A program made the position numbers and the translations under genes. Positions 19,268 to 21,993 of a stretch of 21,993 nt of DNA are shown in pieces. Position 1 is the first letter of the stretch; every line of letters starts with the position of its first letter. The stretch covers positions 241,070-263,062 of the forward strand of contig BFEA01000910.1 in NCBI GenBank assembly GCA_003427395.1, read 5' to 3'. The DNA is from Chara braunii. Lineage: Eukaryota; Streptophyta; Charophyceae; Charales; Characeae. The notes beneath the pieces were generated by a model. It was not told where the DNA came from, ran no database searches, and saw only the letters and a list, made by a program, of their open reading frames with translations.

Positions 19268-19282
19268 ATTCAATCCCCCTTA
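19268..19282 (-). promoter_or_regulatory. Polypurine tract and 3' LTR start
   Basis: On the minus strand TAAGGGGGA (19282-19274) is followed by TTGAATGTGAGG, giving a TG start at 19272 or 19268. It lies about 24 bp past the stop of the chromovirus pol gene, the usual place for a PPT and LTR junction. The other LTR end is not identified. Confidence 0.45.
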
Positions 19283-19305
19283 GCTTCGAAAGTCCGCTGA
19301 GATGC

Positions 19306-20421
19306 TTACTTCGCAGGTGGCTTCCCTTTCATCAGTCTCTCATATTCTGCCTCCACCTGAGGAGCTGTCTCAATCAGTTCCTCTCTGGTAAACCACCAAT
19401 CTTCTTTTGGATCCGTATGATGCCTGAATCTGACGCGATACTCTCTCTTGGGTTTAGGAGGTCTTCCTCGACCCAGTGGCTTCAGAACAGGCATATCCCT
19501 GTGATCCACAATGTCGTTGATGTCCACGTGACCATCCATGGTTGGGGGCAGCATCGATCTCCTGGAAGGAAATTGATCTGTCTCAGCGAAAGGTGCAAGC
19601 TTTGAGGCATGAAAGACTGGGTGAGTGCGTAGGTGTCCAGGGACACGAATGACATATGTGGGGCTATCCATCTCATCTCCCACTATATCCAGGACTTCCC
19701 AGGGACCAAAGTACTGAGGCATTAGTTTGCGAGAGATTCCGAATTCCTGTCCTAACTCGCTAGCCTTGACCCAGACACGTTCCCCTACCTGAAATGTGGA
19801 CTGTCTACGGTGTTGATTCTCAGAAGCAATCATTGCTTGCTGAGCTTTCTTCATGTGCTTGACAGCTTCTTGCAGCAACTTCTCATACTGCATACTATAC
19901 TCAAGTGTGCCTGGAGTTGCAGCAGGTCGGTTTTCAGGTAGGAGGAAGTCTAATGCTGATCTAGGCTTCCATCTCAAGTGTAGCTGATTAGGACTAACGC
20001 CGGTACTGCTATGGACAACATTGTTGTACAGGCTGGCGATGAGAGGCAACTGCTCATCCCAGTCATCCTGGCTGGGCTTGATGTAATGCCTCAGCAAGTG
20101 TTGTACGACTCTGTTCATTTGCTCGATTTGTCCGTTGGCTTCGGAATGATTCCCTGAAGTCATCTGGAGTTGACTGCCCATCTGTTCTGCAGTCTTCTTC
20201 CACAGCTCACTTGTGAATCGGGCATCTCGGTCACTAACGATTGACTTTGGTAAACCAAAGTCACACACCCAGTTGTCTTTGAACAACTTGATGACATAGT
20301 CAGTTCTTGCGGTCTCTGGCATAGCCACTAGTCTAGCGTACTTAGTGAATCGATCGATGATGACGAAGATGTGCTTCTTGCCACTCTTACTAGTCTTATG
20401 ACATGATCCTGTTATGTGCAT
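19306..20421 (-). pseudogene. pol: Chromovirus integrase with chromodomain, 5' truncated
   Basis: 371 open codons on the minus strand with no stop. The frame begins inside the integrase core (IFVIIDRFTKYARL); the zinc domain and first catalytic Asp are missing because sequence upstream of 20421 is unrelated. The second Asp is D64 in SDRDARF and the Glu is E100 in NGQIEQ, 35 residues between them. A GPF/Y-type module lies around residues 237-270 (YFGPWEVLDIVG, then HPVFHASKL). A C-terminal chromodomain spans about 298-364 (INDIVDHRD, then REYRVRFRHH, EDWWFTREELIETAPQVEAEYERL), with a Pro/Lys/Gly-rich insert at about 312-325. Chromodomains of this class target integration to marked chromatin. 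A different lineage from the element at 1105-8285. Confidence 0.9.
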
Positions 20422-20449
20422 AATGATATGATCCTGTTATGTGCATAAT
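20403..20449. repeat. 25-bp tandem duplication at integrase break
   Basis: ATGATCCTGTTATGTGCATA starts at 20403 and again at 20428. The duplication sits exactly where the chromovirus integrase frame loses homology, and may be a scar of the rearrangement or an assembly join. Confidence 0.8.
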
Positions 20450-21004
20450 CGAAACGAGATACAGCATGGCATACACACATTCCCATGCACATGCGCAACG
20501 GCAAGAGATCTTGGAGAGAGCAATTCACGCCACAGTGGATAAGAGAATAGACAGTGGAAACACTCAAATACCAGGAATAAAATTGGGATTGAAACCTCAA
20601 AGCTAATTTTAATTAAGCCTCTCTTCTCCAGCCAATCAGACACTGTTTCCGAGAATCCCAACCATGTTGTCAACATCCAAGAAAAAACTATGAACAGAGT
20701 TTCAACAAGTAGGGGAGAGTACTTCTTCCTCCCAACATCGAGCTCACAGCTATGGCGCAGGTCTGCGGGCAACCTATCAAGCCCATCAATCGCCACCAAC
20801 CATCCTGAAACCCAACTCGCCACTCACTAGTCCAAACTCGATGCCCACTGCATATGTAGTGTCCAGAAACGGTTTTCACCTTCGTGGTAGCAGATGCAGA
20901 TCGCAGGGCTCAATCCCTAGACCTGCCCTGAACGCATGTACAGTACAGTTTGCCCCATCAATGTTTGAACCCGTAACCTGCCCCTAAAGTTGTTTGTCTA
21001 AGGC
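20450..21004. other. Unassigned; one minus-strand ORF
   Basis: A minus-strand frame at 20437-20823 (128 codons) has hydrophobic patches (LLVETLFIVFSWMLTTWLGF, IPILFLVFECF) but no domain I recognise. It overlaps the 25-bp repeat and is probably chance. No other feature seen. Confidence 0.35.
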
Positions 21005-21341
21005 TGTTGCAGAAACGAGGGTTGAGCAGGTTCAAGCTGCTTACCTGTAGGGTAGGAGTTGTAGCTTATCTCTGGTCGTAGCTGATATAGATCTGAAGGG
21101 TCAACCTTAGACGTAGCTGCTACAGTACCGAAAGGGCAAGTAGGAAGGTCTAGAGTCTTCTTGGACTGCCCCTTCGAGAGTCTCAGAAGCAGTCCGTAGG
21201 CAAGTGGGCAAGTGGGCAGACTTACCAGGTCTAGTCAGCGGTACCCAGTCCCAATCGCACCTTGTCCAGTCAGCAAGTACCATGTGGGACTGTGTGCATC
21301 CTAGGCCTGAAGGAAAGGTGCAGACCAGCGACCAACTGANG

Positions 21342-21348
21342 TATAAAT
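21342..21348 (+). promoter_or_regulatory. Candidate LTR TATA box
   Basis: TATAAAT at 21342-21348, about 470 bp upstream of a primer-binding-site-like motif in the same orientation. This suggests the U3/R boundary of a plus-strand 5' LTR. The LTR left end is not fixed; TGTTGC at 21005 is one candidate. N bases flank the site at 21340, 21359 and 21368. Confidence 0.4.
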
Positions 21349-21471
21349 CAAGAGGCAGNGTCCAGTTNTTCATTCATTCAGACTGTGAGCCGTGCNGAAG
21401 CGCTGCCTGAGCNACTTGTGCAAGGAGGTCTGCGAGTGCCCGAGGAAGAAGTGGGCTGGAAGGGAGACGAA

Positions 21472-21521
21472 GCGGCCATAGCCGCTAGTTAGTAGTAGAG
21501 GTAGCAAGCAGCCATAGCTGC
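21472..21521 (+). other. Twin hairpins with CATA loop
   Basis: GCGGC-CATA-GCCGC at 21472-21485 and GCAGC-CATA-GCTGC at 21508-21521. The loop is the same and the middle pair changes from G-C to A-T on both sides, a compensatory change. They lie in the presumed R/U5 leader. The CGCCATAGC motif recurs unpaired near 21671 and 21873. Confidence 0.55.
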
Positions 21522-21814
21522 GCTAGGTTAGAGATAGGCTACAGCGTGTTTGCGTATGAGTGTGCAGTGAGTTGTGAGCGTGTGTGAGACATCCACGGAG
21601 ATCCAGAGTAGCGTGCGTGTGAACTGTTGCTGAGGATACAGCGTGGAAGGGTGTTGTGAGGGCGCACAGGCGCCATAGCCATTCGAAACAAGTTGATTCT
21701 CAACTGTGTTCTTGGCCACGATATCTCTGAGCTTTGTGTGGGCGCTTGTCGCCAGTGTGATTGCATCTGTTTCATGCATGCTGAGTAAGAAAGAAGAAGA
21801 GTCTGATTTCATTC

Positions 21815-21830
21815 GTATCAGAGCTGGTTC
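21815..21830 (+). promoter_or_regulatory. Primer-binding-site-like motif, tRNA-Met type
   Basis: GTATCAGAGCTGGTTC matches the common plant LTR-element PBS (TGGTATCAGAGC..., complementary to initiator tRNA-Met) except for its first bases, which here read TTC. A TTTCA end, possibly the LTR terminus, precedes it. If correct, a third LTR element starts here and continues beyond the window. Confidence 0.45.
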
Positions 21831-21936
21831 CCGCTGTTCCACCCGCCATCGTTGTCGTCAAGAGGAAGAACGAGTCGCCATAGCTGCGCCGCTGCAGGAA
21901 GACGCCGCGTACCTGCACAGACAACGACGACGACGA

Positions 21937-21940
<4 letters not shown>

Positions 21941-21993
<53 letters not shown>
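21941..21993. repeat. GA microsatellite at window end
   Basis: Uninterrupted GA dinucleotides from 21941 to the last base, preceded by a short CGA run (about 21925-21935). The repeat probably caused the assembly to end here. Confidence 0.95.

Noticed and set aside
18431-19605. Plus-strand open frames at 18431-18733, 18585-19040 and 18955-19605
   Set aside because: No domain; the last overlaps the chromovirus gene on the other strand and the others lie in biased C-rich sequence.
1-21993. tRNA or rRNA genes
   Set aside because: None found by eye; the two tRNA-like matches are primer-binding sites, not tRNA genes.

Overview
This is a repeat-rich, non-bacterial window made almost entirely of decayed LTR retrotransposon pieces and tandem repeats. 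I recognise no single-copy host gene with confidence. A primer-binding site matching the 3' end of plant tRNA-Asp, Ty3/Gypsy pol fragments (one with a chromodomain), long minisatellites and scattered N bases suggest a large streptophyte genome. A charophyte alga such as Chara is my best guess from the style of the pol genes, but I have not verified this.

Layout. 1-1303 holds a broken reading frame (X). 1105-1864 is a 760-bp repeat that behaves as a 5' LTR, because a perfect 18-nt tRNA-Asp-type primer-binding site (1869-1886) follows it. 2125-4808 holds the most unusual part: five tandem, diverged copies of a ~120-residue unknown domain (module A), with two copies of a second unknown module (B) between them, all upstream of gag. 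4834-7155 is gag-protease (capsid-like region, CCHC knuckle, DSG protease). A textbook -1 frameshift signal (7140-7210) leads into pol, which carries a YIDD reverse transcriptase and breaks off near 8285. 8271-9870 is tandem repeats, including a 22-bp palindromic array. 10300-10971 has a TATA box and a low-confidence ORF. 13085-13700 is a 46-bp minisatellite lying just past a minus-strand integrase (13716-14978). That integrase abuts a second copy of the LTR (14979-15738). 15940-17790 is a strongly G-rich repeat with a ~576-bp higher-order period. 19306-20421 (minus) is the integrase-chromodomain end of a separate chromovirus. 21340-21830 looks like the promoter, leader and primer-binding site of a third element, and the window ends in a GA microsatellite.

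How the parts relate. The plus-strand element (LTR, PBS, A/B modules, gag-pro, RT) and the minus-strand integrase look like parts of one family split by inversion, nesting or misassembly. Gag-pro and pol would be made from one RNA through the frameshift signal. Several stops in these genes (TAG, TAA, TGA) sit where Trp, Gln or Arg codons are expected and look like transition mutations. The A/B modules lie where Ogre-type plant elements carry an extra 5' ORF, so an accessory role in the element is plausible, but their function is unknown.
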